From NCBI GenBank assembly GCA_022606135.1, contig JABYQN010000010.1, forward strand, positions 1,054,001 to 1,118,000: 64,000 nucleotides of DNA. The letters run 5' to 3'. Shown here in pieces: positions 12,352-23,953 of this stretch. The notes under the pieces were generated by a model. That model did not search any database, was not told the DNA's origin, and saw only the letters and a list, made by a program, of their open reading frames with translations. Made by a program: the position numbers and the translations under genes. Position 1 is the first letter of the stretch. The number at the start of each line of letters is the position of its first letter. Source of the stretch: Fomes fomentarius (lineage: Eukaryota; Basidiomycota; Agaricomycetes; Polyporales; Polyporaceae).

Positions 12352-15050
12352 AGCAGACCCCAGATGTTGAGCCCTTCGAGCTCTCAGTGCGACATAAGGA
12401 GCTCTTATTGAAACCAAGTATCGCGGGTGCTTGTATCCTCTGCGTGGACTTGGAGCGAAGCGAGCATACCCCATAGGGCGTGAACGGATTGCACTTTGCT
12501 AATTGCCATCAGTGGGTGTTGCGCGCGAAACTTGACCCTTCCATAGAATGCACATCTATGCTCGAATTCATCCAGAACAGCATCGTCATAGGAACAGATA
12601 CGTGTGGCAAGTTTTACCGTTGGATATGGAATTTCGTGTGCGCTATGGAGGTGTCAGCGGTGTCACTGTCAGACATCTCCCAACCACCATAGGCGTTCGT
12701 GCGCGTCGACGGAGAGTTACGACGGTACCTAATACGGGCCACATCTACTCACTCATATGCCGTTCGTAGCACCACTCGTCGCGTGGGCAACTAGAACCAG
12801 AATGTGAGTCCTTCAAGTTACTCTATGCACTGGTACGGTACCCCTACGTTGTGATCCATACCCGCCGGCGTAGCGAGCCGCTGACGGAGAACACATAACG
12901 TTGTGTGCACTCGTGCCTTCTCAGGCCCAGGATGGACATAGTACGGGACTATAACGATCGCGGCATGGACGGAACCGGAGGATGCACACCGCTCCACGCC
13001 ACCAAAACACAGCTTGTCTCGGTGCGCCTCCTATGGTCAAGTTCGGAGACGTGTCTAAACCCATTCAAGGTTAGAAACCGAACAAGACGAGTATGTAGAA
13101 GAACCGAAACGTACGTGTAAGTGCTGATACTCATCTGCCAACGGCGACCTGCGCATAGTGATTGACTGTGAAGTGTGTATCACAGTCAATGGGGTGCGTC
13201 GCATTTAGTAGGCAGACTCGGAAATCATGGCACTGGGAGTGGAAATGGAAAGTCGGGACCAAGGGATCGTGACGAGGACCATTGTGGCGTTGAACGCCTG
13301 GGAGCGCGCTGTTCGAAGCTTGATCAAGTTGTTGAGACTGAGATTGAATGGGCTGAGGATGGTGATGATCATAGAGTTGCGTCACTGTGACCGCGCGAGT
13401 GAATTGCTCGATGTGCGGATCGACAAGCGGAAGCACGACGGGAACGATGAGAGTGATGTCTAGAACTGAGACGGATTGCATGCGAGAATAGAAGGTAGTA
13501 CGTACTTGATTGCAATGGGAGCAGTAAAGGCGCATGGGCGGGTGCTCCGATCGTTCGACCTTGTTGCAACGCACGTCGGTGTTCATCCAGCCACGGGCGG
13601 CGTGTTCGGGAACCCACGCTCGGTGGTGGACACAATTGTGTCGTGATGGACAGCTGGGAGAGGACGACTGCCTCGATGGAAGGCCGACTGGACATTCTCT
13701 GTCCAGGATTTGCGTGCATCGTCTTCTGCCCTTGTTCGGATCCGATGCTTGCTCTTTGCGAGCTATAGCTAGGGCCTGGCCTTGCATCGAAGTGAGGAGG
13801 AACGTTCGGTGACTTGACTAGTGCCAGTTTCTGCCCTCCTGATCGGCTCTTCGTCCACCTCCAACCCGCTTGTGGCAGTACTTTCGCCCAATCCGGATAT
13901 CAGTACGCAGTGACAGTGTGTGGCAAGACATCAAAATGACCACAGCGAGCCTCGCCCCGAAACTCGTCCTCCCGCTCGTGCACAGTGTACAGCACATGTC
14001 ATCCCCAGTCCGAGCTCATCCAGAACGACAGAGAAGGTTGATATGACTGCAACATGATCATTGTTGATTCCGTCTCCACCCACGAACAACGTCGACTTAT
14101 GACTGCCCCATTCTATCATCTTCCAGCCCCTCTCATACCCTCCGTGGCACCTTGGTGGCACCACGTCCAGAATGCTGCCTGGCCAGACCTTGGGCCTCGG
14201 CTACGACCCCCACCTAAGTACAAACGCCTCCAACCGCGCGCCCTCCACAGAAAGCACGGTTACCGCGGAGTCGCCCGCTTACATGCTCGTCCCTCGGCTC
14301 TTGGCACCTTTCGTCAAAGAAGAAAATCATCACGGACCCCAATTACCGACAATTATGCCGGATCACCAGCCCATCCAGTCCATTTGCGCCTAGCTACACC
14401 CGAGTCCCCCATCCCTCCGCATACGTGTGCCAACAACTACATTGATGCGCCTAACAATTGGGCGCACGCCCCTTTTCAGCTCAGTCCGTGAAGACACCGG
14501 CCACCCAGCGCGCAGGCACGCCTCGCCAGTGTGGCCTTGGAAAGAGGACAATGAGCGTTTCGTATACATACTAGTAGGCCGGGAATTCAGGGACACCACG
14601 CCCGACAAAGATCGGTGGCGGCGGAAGCGGGCGCCTGTCGGCCTCGTAGTACCTCGATAACTAGACATTAAAGGTCCGATGACGCCCCCAGGCGCGCGCG
14701 AGATCCTCATCGCCCTGAGTTGGTCTGCCAATATTATTATTGATCGCTGGTCGATGGTGGACGGTGTCGTATATCTCTCTCCTCTCCTCCCTCTTCTCCC
14801 GCCCGTCCCTCTGCACGCCAGGCCGTCGCTCCTTTCCTGTGAGTCCTCCCTCCCAGCGTCCACCTCCACCGCCCCGTCCCCGCCGCTGACAGACCCGCCC
14901 GTTCCCATCACCTGTTCCACTTGATCTGCTTCCTAGCTCCTGCTTCTTGACGCCTTCTCCGGCCTCCCAGGCTTTCCTTCCTCCATCCCCCGCGTCTCCC
15001 GTCTCCCACCTTCCTGTTCTTTCCTTTCTTCCACTACATACCTTCCAGCT

Positions 15051-16728
15051 ATGGGTGCCTGCATGTCTTCCGGCCCCGTCGAAATCAGCGAGGAGGATAA
15101 GAGGTTGCACAGGGAGGCAGAAAAGAGCCTCAAGGAGGTCCGTCCCCTTCCTCTCTCTCTCCCGCTACCCCTCACGAGCCTATGCGTGCATACACAGGCC
15201 AAGCTCAAGCTCCAGAAGCAAGTCAAGGTGCGTTTTCCGACTCTTCATCTCCCCCCTCCAAGCGACGTCGTCCTCAGCCGACTCAATCAGGTCCTCCTCC
15301 TCGGTTCCGGAGACTCGGGCAAATCCACCATCCTCAAGCAGATGCGCCTCATCCACCGCGTCCCCTTCTCTACACAAGAGATTGAGTCCTACCGCCAGCT
15401 TGTTTTCAACAACCTCACACATGGCCTCAAATACGTCATTGACGCCATGGAAGACATGGAGCTCGAGGTTCTCGACGACCATCGCGATCTCGTCACCATG
15501 GTCGAGGAGGCGTCTGACATCAAGGACGGAGAACCCTTTCCTGAGGACTATCTCACTGTGCTCAAGCAACTATGGGAGGATCCCAACGTTCAGGCAGCAT
15601 ACGCTCGTGGTAACGAGGCGGCGTTGCCCGAGAAGTGTGTATCCTGCCATCTCTTCACGTCGGTTACATTCATGACGTTTTTTTTGCCTCTCGCAGCCTC
15701 AACTACTACTTCGCGGATCTCGACCGGTTATTTGAGCCTTCGTACGTACCGAACGAACAGGACATCGTTCATGCGCGTGCACGGACAATCGGTATCACCG
15801 AGACAGTATTCACGCTTCGCGACCACGACATGCTCATGGTCGATGTCGGCGGTCAGAAGAGTGAGCGCAGGAAGTGGATTCACTGTTTCCAGGATGTTAC
15901 CAGCATACTGTTCTTGGTCAGCTTGAGCGGTTACGACCAGTGTCTGGTGGAGGACAAGGATGCTGTACGTCACTGTCGCTGTCGTGTCTGTCCGCGTAAC
16001 TGAATGACGCCCATCCAGAACCAAATGCAAGATGCGATGACTATCTGGGACTCAATATGTCATTCGCAATGGTTTAAGCAAACGTCGATCGTGAGTGCAT
16101 TCTGATTCCTCGGTGGATTCGCATGCGCCGAGTCTAACGACCAACTCAAGATCCTATTCCTGAACAAGAACGACCTGTTCGAGAAGAAGGTTGTGAATTC
16201 GGATATTAAGAACTTCTTCCCCGTGCGTACTCCATCCATGCTGTGTATCGAACACCTCGTGCTGACGCTTCCCCTCCAGGACTATGATGGTGAGGCGAGT
16301 GACGCCAAGGCTGGCCGGGAGTACTTCAAGAAGCGGTTCGCAAGGCTGGCACAGAAGGCCAACGCGAAGGAGAGGGAGATTTACATTCAGTACGTCATTG
16401 TTTCCATGTCTTGCGGATCGTTCTTCCGCCGTATACTGACTGTTCCAAGCGTGACGACTGCGACGGACACTGCCATGCTCCGAGTAGTGATGGCTGCTGT
16501 AGAAGGTGCGTTTCCATATCGCCTGTGTGATCACGCGATTGAATGCTGACGGGGCTTATTTGCAGAGTGAGTGTTTCCTTATTTATATTTCCACCCACCC
16601 TTTCTACGCATCTTGTGCTTTTTTGCCCCCCTTTGGGCCTGGCCTCCTCAAATCGCAATGGTGCGCTTACGGATGCGCCCCTCAGCATTATTCTTCGAAA
16701 CAGCCTTGAAACCGCAGCATTGATCTAG
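15051..16728 (+). CDS. Heterotrimeric G-protein alpha subunit
   Basis: GTP-binding signal transducer acting at the plasma membrane below seven-helix receptors. Ten coding exons give 360 aa: 15051-15137, 15198-15227, 15291-15634, 15697-15964, 16019-16090, 16151-16222, 16280-16389, 16450-16505, 16566 and 16686-16728. The N-terminus MGACMS carries myristoylation (Gly2) and palmitoylation (Cys4) signals. G boxes: GSGDSGKS, switch I RARTIGITE, DVGGQKSERRKWIHCF, FLNKNDLF and TTATDTAML. The C-terminus DIILRNSLETAALI aligns residue for residue with the canonical alpha-5 tail but lacks the -4 Cys, so it would not be a pertussis-toxin substrate. To read this tail, base A16566 must be an exon on its own. 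The length matches the family (350-360 aa). Upstream DNA is CT-rich. Confidence 0.95.
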
Positions 16729-18496
16729 TCGCTCTCCGCCCGTGCCTTTTTATCGGTTCGATATCTATCGTTATCGTTTTGTTGCGTGTGTGTGTACTGT
16801 AATACGGTGGTTTTAACATGGCGTTCCCCACGGCACATTCCCTCTGCATGTTCCCTTCTCTTCCTATGCCGCACAGCCTTCACGTTTTCATCACGCTCTT
16901 TTTGCACCCTCTTTATTGTCTCTTCCTTCCTGCGAGAGTTATAACTCATCATGCCTGTTTCTTTTATATGGTTGGTTGCGACCAAATTCGCCGGTCTTAC
17001 CCCACGCGCGCGCGTCTCCTCTCCGCCCTCCGTTCCGGTGTCCTGTGCAAACCCCCACGGTGGATACATGTTCGGCATCCGCCTTCTCCGGGGAATTCGC
17101 GTTCCACATTCGCTCGACGATGTGCGCCCACGGTCGACAGCACGATCATTAGCAAGAATGTGAGTACTGCCTCCTTATATACACTTGTCCTTGCCCCGCG
17201 TGTGCCCTCGCCGCTTCTGCCGATATATTGCTGACATCATCCCCTTCCCCCTGACTGCGCGTCCTTGCAGATTCGCGAAATCATGCTATGATCAACCGGC
17301 CCCCCAATGACTAGCCACGACAATTCGACAACAACCTCCCTGCCAGACTGGCCCTACCTACTACCTTGATCCTCGGGGGCAGAGGGCCCGGGTGTTGGTG
17401 GGTACCTCCATCGCAGGCGGGGGCACCCGGTTCTTAGCACTTCGTGGGCGGGGATGCATCTTTATATGCGCTGCGCGCGCCAGTCTCATCGAGCAACAGA
17501 AGCACGAGTCAGGCGACCCGAGGCGCTGCCACATTTGGCCGCCCCCGTCCGCTGCTTCTATCACTCGTTTCCAAATTCCTTGTTTACATTCAATTTCGTC
17601 CGCAGTTCCTCGCCGCCACCACCACCACCACCAACACCACCGACACTGCCTTTCTTGTTTGTTTTTCTTTTGTTTTCATATTGCTTCTTCCTCCTCGCCG
17701 CTGCATCATATTCGCCTTCTCATCGACGTTCGCGTTCGTTCGCATTTGTTTCCTTACACCCTGCTTTCGTAACTAATGCCCCCTGCCAGTCCGCCCTGCA
17801 TCCCGCCCGTCGACGTTTACCTAATGCCTTCCATTCTGTACATGTGCACATATCTGTCCCATTCTCCCGCCTCCACGCTTCGCACGTCCATTCATCCCTT
17901 CCCTTCAGCATGTCTGCACTACCCTTTCCTCCACACCCCATGCGCTGATGTCTACATATTATTATGCGGGCGGACACTATCTGCCTCCCTTTGCACTTGT
18001 TCTCGTGTTGCTATCCTTCTTTTGTCTCTTCCCTCATTCATCACTCGCGTACGGTCCACGACCCAGTCTCATTGTTTCTTCACTAGCTATAGCGCGAACA
18101 CGTCTCCACATCTCCAATCCCAGCCTTATAAACTCAATTGCCAATCGTGCTCGATCACCGATAATCTCATTGTTGCGCACCTGGACTACGCCCAGAAACT
18201 CTGCGTCGTTCGGGTTCGTCCATAAGTAGCGGACTGAAGCCTGAGGAGCACTTGCTTAGCGTCGCATGTGTTGCTATGCCCCTCGCGCAAGCGATGCGCC
18301 TCATGCTGATATACTTAGCACCAACCGAGCTTCGCCTATACAATCCGAGCCAGGCAGCCATCATGGACGCATTCGATGCATGGCGGACACCAACCACACG
18401 CAACCGTGCTACCGTGACGCACGGCCATCAATATCTGGGACTTCTTCCTCAGACCACTGTGAGACCGGACGTCTCCCTTCCTTAATAATCTCAAAG

Positions 18497-18545
18497 ACTC
18501 ACTCACACACACACACACTCTCTCTCTATCTCTCCCTCTCTCTCG
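18497..18545 (+). repeat. (CA)n/(CT)n microsatellite
   Basis: ACTCACTCACACACACACAC runs into a CT repeat interrupted by A. It is a simple-sequence repeat and a possible polymorphic marker. Confidence 0.85.
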
Positions 18546-18651
18546 TCCGAAACCTGATCTGCATCATCAATCAACCACTTAACCAACTTCCACTTCCACC
18601 GCGATTCGATACCTCCTGCCCCTCATGGTCCACCCCGATCGATATCGTGCT

Positions 18652-18680
18652 TGGGGCGGTCGGGCGGTCGGGCGGTCGTA
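18652..18680 (+). repeat. Short GC-rich tandem repeat
   Basis: GGGCGGTC is repeated three times in direct order (GGGGCGGTCGGGCGGTCGGG). No coding role is seen. Confidence 0.6.
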
Positions 18681-20593
18681 GGCAGTGCTGCCCCGTCCGA
18701 CGAGAGGGGCTTCCGTGCCACCGTGCCTCAGTGGGGTCACGACGGGGGGAGGGAGCGGGAGGCGCATAGAACAGACTGGTTATGCACTGCCACAACAGGC
18801 TTACGCCGTCCAATGGGCTCTGCCGCCCTGGGGAAATGGGTGTGCACCCAGGCCAGCGAACCCCAAGATGTCGGTCAGCTCCTAAAAAAAACAAGCCGTG
18901 CCACCACACATTAGTACTTGTGGACCTCCAGATGATGATGCCAGTGGTCTGACAGTGGCAGTTGACCTTTGGCGATGACGATCGAGCCTTAAGTTACTAC
19001 TAGCGCCCAGTCCCTTATCGTGGTACTTGTAATGACAGTATACTCCCTGCTACTTGCTTACCAGAGTGTTCTAGGTATACAGGTATACAACCAGCACCAT
19101 TCTTACAACATTCGGTAACTCTGACGGCTGAACTGATACCATGTAGTCTCACTCTAAGTGGTTCGACACCGCGTTCCAAGTTGATCGGCCTTGAATATAC
19201 GCATCATATATTGAGATGGTTTGATACATGGCCATTGTTGGCACGGTGCCACAGTGCCTGCTGAGCCCTGCTCGTTGCGAACGTTCGCCACCTGCGCGCA
19301 TGCAATTGGTTAACATCAGTATTACTACAGTGGACCCTTGTGAGCCGTCACCTTGGAATCTACCTGAATCCTCCCATTACGAGGTAGGTCAAGGGATATC
19401 CATATCTATCATCCATGAGCTCAGCTTTCCCGCCCCGATATCCAGGCGTCCGATAACGAGTACGCAATATGTCATCTTGAAGTTCTTGAGGGAGCAACTC
19501 AACTGAGCCCAACGCGTTGGTATCTGAGTCTCCGGCGCGGCGTAACCGCATGCATTATACTATGGCCCGTGAGTAATACAACAACGTACTTCGAACGTGA
19601 TGGAGAACGTCACCTCTCCCACCTGCTCGTGGTAGCAAGACGCAGAAGCCAGACGTGCGATTGCCAATTCGCACAAGGATCGTATCACACACACTCGACA
19701 TATGTTATGCGCAGGGGCCCATGATCGTTCATCTGCCAGTGTCTAACACCGCTCTTGAAGTTGATCATCGCGCTCGACTGTCAGTCTCTGGACCCCAGTC
19801 AACTTGAACACGGGTAGCTGATCTCCGAGTTCATAGAATTCTCTGCGAATTTGGCCACGGTTCGGCTCATCATATCGCTGCAACTTATTCATCCTATGAG
19901 GTATCCCCGAGCAATCATGACGCTGCACCCCATCGCAGTCAGCGCCTCGCCCGGGTTTTCATGGAAGCCGTCGTTTGAACTATAACCATATGCATGTCGC
20001 CGCACGGAGGACAAGGACTTAACACCGAAAAGGGGACGCATAACGTGATACCGAGCTGATCATGATCATGAGCACGAATGACATAGCATCCGAGACTGCG
20101 AAAGTTGACGGTACCTAGAGTCTGCGAACCCACTGGTCACTCGGCTGTTTGAGGCTTCCGAGAAAACCTTGATGACAACTGACGTGTCCAAAGGCCCCGT
20201 CAAGATTGTGCAAGACGCAGGAGCTTGTGCGACGTGAGACAGTTCGAGCAGACGAAGATTCGATTGTATCGGATCTGACTGACACCGCGTGTCGCTGACC
20301 CGAGATCTGTCGCAAGAACGCATCAAGTCTCAATATTCCGTTCTGAACGCTCCAGCCACTCAATGTTCTCGCGAGGGAAGCGAACCTCAAACGTCTGGGC
20401 CCCTGACTGCGACTGCTAATAGCAGCCAATTGCATACGGTAAGAGCAAGAACGTTCCAGGGGCAGATCATACCAATACATTACACTGAAGCTCAGGCCTC
20501 AGGTCGAGTACATGGTGTACGCACTCCTGGCTAGCCGTCCTAAGCGTGAAGTACCGACCAAATTAGAAACTGAGATCCGACATGCCAGGCGGT

Positions 20594-22036
20594 TTAGATG
20601 CCCGCGCCGCCGGTGACCTCGAGCGTGTGTCCCGATACGAATGAGGCGAGGGGCGACGCCAAGCTGCAACCACATGAACTTTAGAATGGAAGCACCTCGC
20701 GCACAAAACAACAAGAGCAACTCACAAGAGGACACCACCAGCAGCCTCGTCGGGCGTCGCGCCCCTACCGAGCGGGATCAGTGCGAAGGCGCCGGGACCA
20801 ATCGCCTTGCCACCACCAGGAATACCAAGAGCCACCTTCTTGCCGTCAATCTCAATCGCCGCACCGTCCTCCTTAGCCGCGGTCAGCCTGTGTGCACACG
20901 GTCGCGACAGTCAGCGTTCGTGCCCTAAGGGACTTGGCAGGGAAACTTTACGCACCGTGTCTGGACCAGGCCGAACGCGACCGTGTTGGCGCGAACGCCG
21001 AAGGGACCCCACTCTTTGCAGACCGTCTTTGTGAGACCGACGACGGCAGCCTTAGCAGCAGCGTAGTTGGCCTGACCGACGTTCCCGTGAAGACCAGAGG
21101 TCGACGAGACGTTGATAATAGAGCGGTTCTCGGTGTTACCCTATTGAAGATACGTGTTCGTTCGTCAGAGCTACGCCCATACATGCCACATGAGCGATGG
21201 CCGTATATTCTGCGAACCTTGATGCGCATATGAGGCGCGGCGGCACGGATGAGCCTGAACGGCGCACGGACGTGTACACGGATAATGATGTCCCACGCAT
21301 CGTCGGGCGTCGTGTGCAGCATGCGGTCGTACGTGAACCCGGCATTGTTCACGATGTGGTTGATTTTGCCGAACTTACTGAGCGCGCAAGAACGAGCAGA
21401 TGTCCGTCAGAAGCAGAACATTCGACGACGTATGGAGATCCGGCCATAATGGGGCGGAACTACATACTTGATGGTCGCAGATATAACTTTTTCCGGGAAG
21501 TCGTCAGCGGAAACATCTCCGCCGACAGCGAGGGCATCACCGCCCGCAAGCTTAATCTCGTCGACGACTGCCTGTGCTTTCTTCTCGTCGAGGCTGGATT
21601 GAGGCAAAATCACGTGAATGTGCGGTGGGCGAGCCAATGGTCCGAGTGGTCAGACAGACGCCACAGATGACAGAAGGCGGGGACGTACTCGGTGACGACG
21701 ACCTTCGCGCCCTCTTTTGCGAACAGCAGCGCGACGCTACGACCGATACCCTGAACACGGATATACAGTAAGATTCTGGGGCTCATGCGGCAGTCATTCT
21801 ACCGCAAGACGCCAGTCGAAGCATACCTGGGCGGCACCTATAGATGCAGGCACATGGTCAGCTCTTTCTGTGGCACACTGCGAGCATACAGCCAACCGGA
21901 AACGAGTCGCAGCAATGGCCGGTGACACATCCGAACAGAGAGACGTACCGGTGACGATTGCGACCTCACCCGCAAGCAGACCGCGGGGATGCGCGCCAGA
22001 AAGGTGGCCAGCAACTTGCGCAAGACGATCAGCCAT
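20594..22036 (-). CDS. Short-chain dehydrogenase/reductase, 3-oxoacyl-ACP-reductase-like
   Basis: NAD(P)-dependent oxidoreductase of the SDR superfamily. The start (22036) gives MADRLAQVAGHLSG, then LLAGEVAIVTG (Rossmann strand). After an intron a GxxGIG-type loop (GIGRSVALLFAKEGAKVVV) follows. Downstream come EIKLAGGDALAVGGDVS, NNAGFTYDRMLHTTPDDAW and the active site INVSSTSGL..NYAAAKAA, with catalytic Ser, Tyr and Lys. The tail GVLFLASPLASFVSGHTLEV then TGGAGI is typical of FabG-like enzymes and of the reductase modules of fungal peroxisomal beta-oxidation proteins. About five to six introns are needed. Substrate cannot be told from sequence. Stop at 20594-20596. Confidence 0.88.
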
Positions 22037-22436
22037 CCTAGAGTGTGTTTAGAAAGACGAGAAGGGTGTTTGTGAGATGATGGTCGGTAACAGAGTTGGA
22101 GAGTGCGGGGACAGGAGCATATAACAGACGTGACCGGCTACCCCGCATTGCCCGGTCCGACGCGCATGTTTCCCATCCCGCCAGCCCGCCGGGCTCGGTG
22201 ATGTCTATCTTCCGTTTGCTCTTGCACTATGTGTTGATTGCATTGCTGACTCGAGACTGTACAGGTGACCGCACCCTACTAATACCTAACACAGTGCAAC
22301 ATGATCATTCGTAGTCTAGCGAGTACAATGAGGTGCCCTTGCATGGTGCCCTGGTGGCATCTCGCTTAACGTAGAAGCTGGTGGACATGTTGTCTAAACA
22401 AGAGGACGGGATACCGAGAATGCTGGTAATACTTTG
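22037..22436. other. Intergenic
   Basis: About 400 nt lie between the SDR start (-) and the GPALPP-gene stop (-). No gene is seen; it should contain the SDR promoter. Confidence 0.4.
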
Positions 22437-23589
22437 TCAGAGGAAACCACCACTTTTGCCAGACCCGAATCTATCTCCCAACCCTCGGGCCTCCGAGATG
22501 AACTTATTCCGTGTCTTGTCGTCCATGAGTCTTCCTCCAAGCGCCATGTCACGACTATGGTCCCAGATCGCGGGAGGTTCATCCTCGTCACCCTTCCGTG
22601 CCTTATCTGCATCCTGGACAGCAGAATGTTGCTGAAGCAATGCCGGACCTCGAGTCTTTTTCTGTGAAAGACGCGCATGCATGAGGGAAGGATGCGGGGA
22701 CGAAGTAATCGATATAACGCACCGTGTGTTCCTCGACACCTCTTCGGACCTCCTCTTCATACCTCTTTCGTTTCCGTGCGTCAGCGCCAGCATCCTCAGT
22801 AGGGTCAGTGTCCACGGCACGTCGCCGCTTTCCCGCAACTTCGTCAGCTATGCGCTGCTGTCGTTCTGCGGGTGTCTCTGTCCATAATGAGTTGTCGGCG
22901 TTGCGCGAGGGCTGAGCCGTGCGCGCGAATTGTCGCGGGCGAGTTAATTTCGTTGGATCAATTGCTGTGGGTAAGATTTAGTTTGGCTACAAGGGAGTTG
23001 TATAGGTGTTACTGACAGCCAAGGAGATCAGATGATGACGGAGGGACGAGCATCCACTCTTCACGCTGCAAAGCCTTGGGCTTCGAGGCTTCCTACTCAA
23101 TAAGTTAGCATTGGTGATATGCTGGAATGAGGGAATCGAGCAAGATGGCGAGAGACATACCTCTAAATGCTTCCTCCGCCGTTCTTCTCTTTCCAAGAAC
23201 TCCTGTACACCATCCTTCTCTTCCACAACGTAACCTGCCGGGAGTGGTCGAGGCCCAACATCGTCCTCGTCCTCGTCATCATAGTAGCTCGAGGCCACAG
23301 CAGCAGTAGGCAAAGTAGGACCAATCACTTTCTTTGCCGTACTTCGAGCAGCAGCGAGTTCTGGAGGCAAAGCTGGAGCGTAGTCGTCGTCGTCGTCGTC
23401 GTCATCATCATCTTCTTCTACCGCAGGGGGTGGTGATGGTGTAGTTGAGGTAGCAGAAGCTTTGAACAATGAAGGAGGTATCTGAGGGCCTATTGGTCCT
23501 GGTCCAGACTCGGGGTCGGAAGTCTGGCTATCCTGTTGAGAAGACGAGGGAGCCTCAAGAAGATGGGTAGGGATATCGGGGCCTATCAT
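22437..23589 (-). CDS. GPALPP-motif / DUF3752 protein
   Basis: Nuclear protein family of unknown biochemical role, related to human GPALPP1. Repeated GP-x-(I/L)P motifs mark the N-terminus: IGPDIPTHL, IGPQIPPSLF, IGPTLPTA and VGPRPLPAGY. A run of ten Asp residues (23384-23415, GTC/ATC repeats on the plus strand) lies between them. Later exons give REEWMLVPP, LTRPRQFARTA, the DUF3752 core DNSLWTETPAERQQRIADEV and the conserved C-terminal block IWDHSRDMALGGRLMDDKTR ending GSGKSGGFL. About three introns are needed. The family is linked to RNA processing in some species, which is not shown here. Confidence 0.88.
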
Positions 23590-23953
23590 GGTTGTTGTAC
23601 TCGAAGACTGAAGTAGCGCAAGCTGAGAGTAACTGTAGAGTGTAAGTATAGGTCAGGCTGGAGATGGCCTTCAGAACAATCACTTGTGAAGCCGCCGGAC
23701 CGGATGGACCGATTACCCCAGAATGAGCGCTAAACGAGCCATCCGTCTATTGATCCGTTGACCATTGCCAAGCTTGCTGGTCTCACTCCGTCGTAAGTAT
23801 GTAACGTCTCGTTCGACTCAAACGTGCCCAACCCTTGATCCGACCAGGTATCGAGGCGAATCAGTCAGGATCCGACTTTCTGAGTCAAAAGGTGGGTAGC
23901 CAGACGAGGCCAGAACTCCCCAAAAGCCCCTAAAAGTCTCAACCCACACGAAC
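23590..23953. other. Divergent promoter region
   Basis: About 365 nt separate the divergent starts of the GPALPP gene (-) and the deaminase gene (+). It presumably acts as a shared bidirectional promoter. No TATA box stands out. Confidence 0.4.

Larger units (their letters stand above)
10436..15050. other. Gene-poor stretch, about 4.6 kb
   Basis: No open frame here has a recognisable domain or a consistent intron-joined structure. The longest frames (10983-11516 and 13131-13787, both minus) look like chance openings; the second has a Gln/His-rich segment. Small direct and inverted repeats are listed separately. From about 14760 the DNA becomes strongly CT-rich and is probably the promoter and 5' leader of the G-alpha gene. 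Confidence 0.35.
16729..20593. other. Gene-poor stretch, about 3.9 kb
   Basis: After the G-alpha 3' UTR the DNA from about 17540 to 18010 is strongly pyrimidine-rich on the plus strand. It is open in all three forward frames, which reflects composition rather than coding. No domain was recognised. The remainder (18700-20590) has short open frames only and looks like decayed noncoding DNA. Confidence 0.35.

Noticed and set aside
13131..13787. 218-aa open frame on the minus strand
   Set aside because: Gln/His-rich low complexity, no domain, no conserved start context, and an overlapping open frame (13369-13719) on the same strand; looks like chance.
16506..16685. One long terminal intron in the G-alpha gene in place of two introns and a one-base exon
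   Set aside because: It would shift the frame and give a tail (ALFFETALKPQH) that does not resemble any G-alpha C-terminus, whereas the one-base exon restores an exact-length match.
17454..18229. Several plus-strand open frames of 93-164 aa
   Set aside because: All three forward frames are open through the same pyrimidine-rich DNA, which points to composition rather than coding.
19090..19180. GGTTCGACACC, a perfect match to the tRNA B-box pattern
   Set aside because: No A box at the right distance and no acceptor or anticodon stem can be formed.
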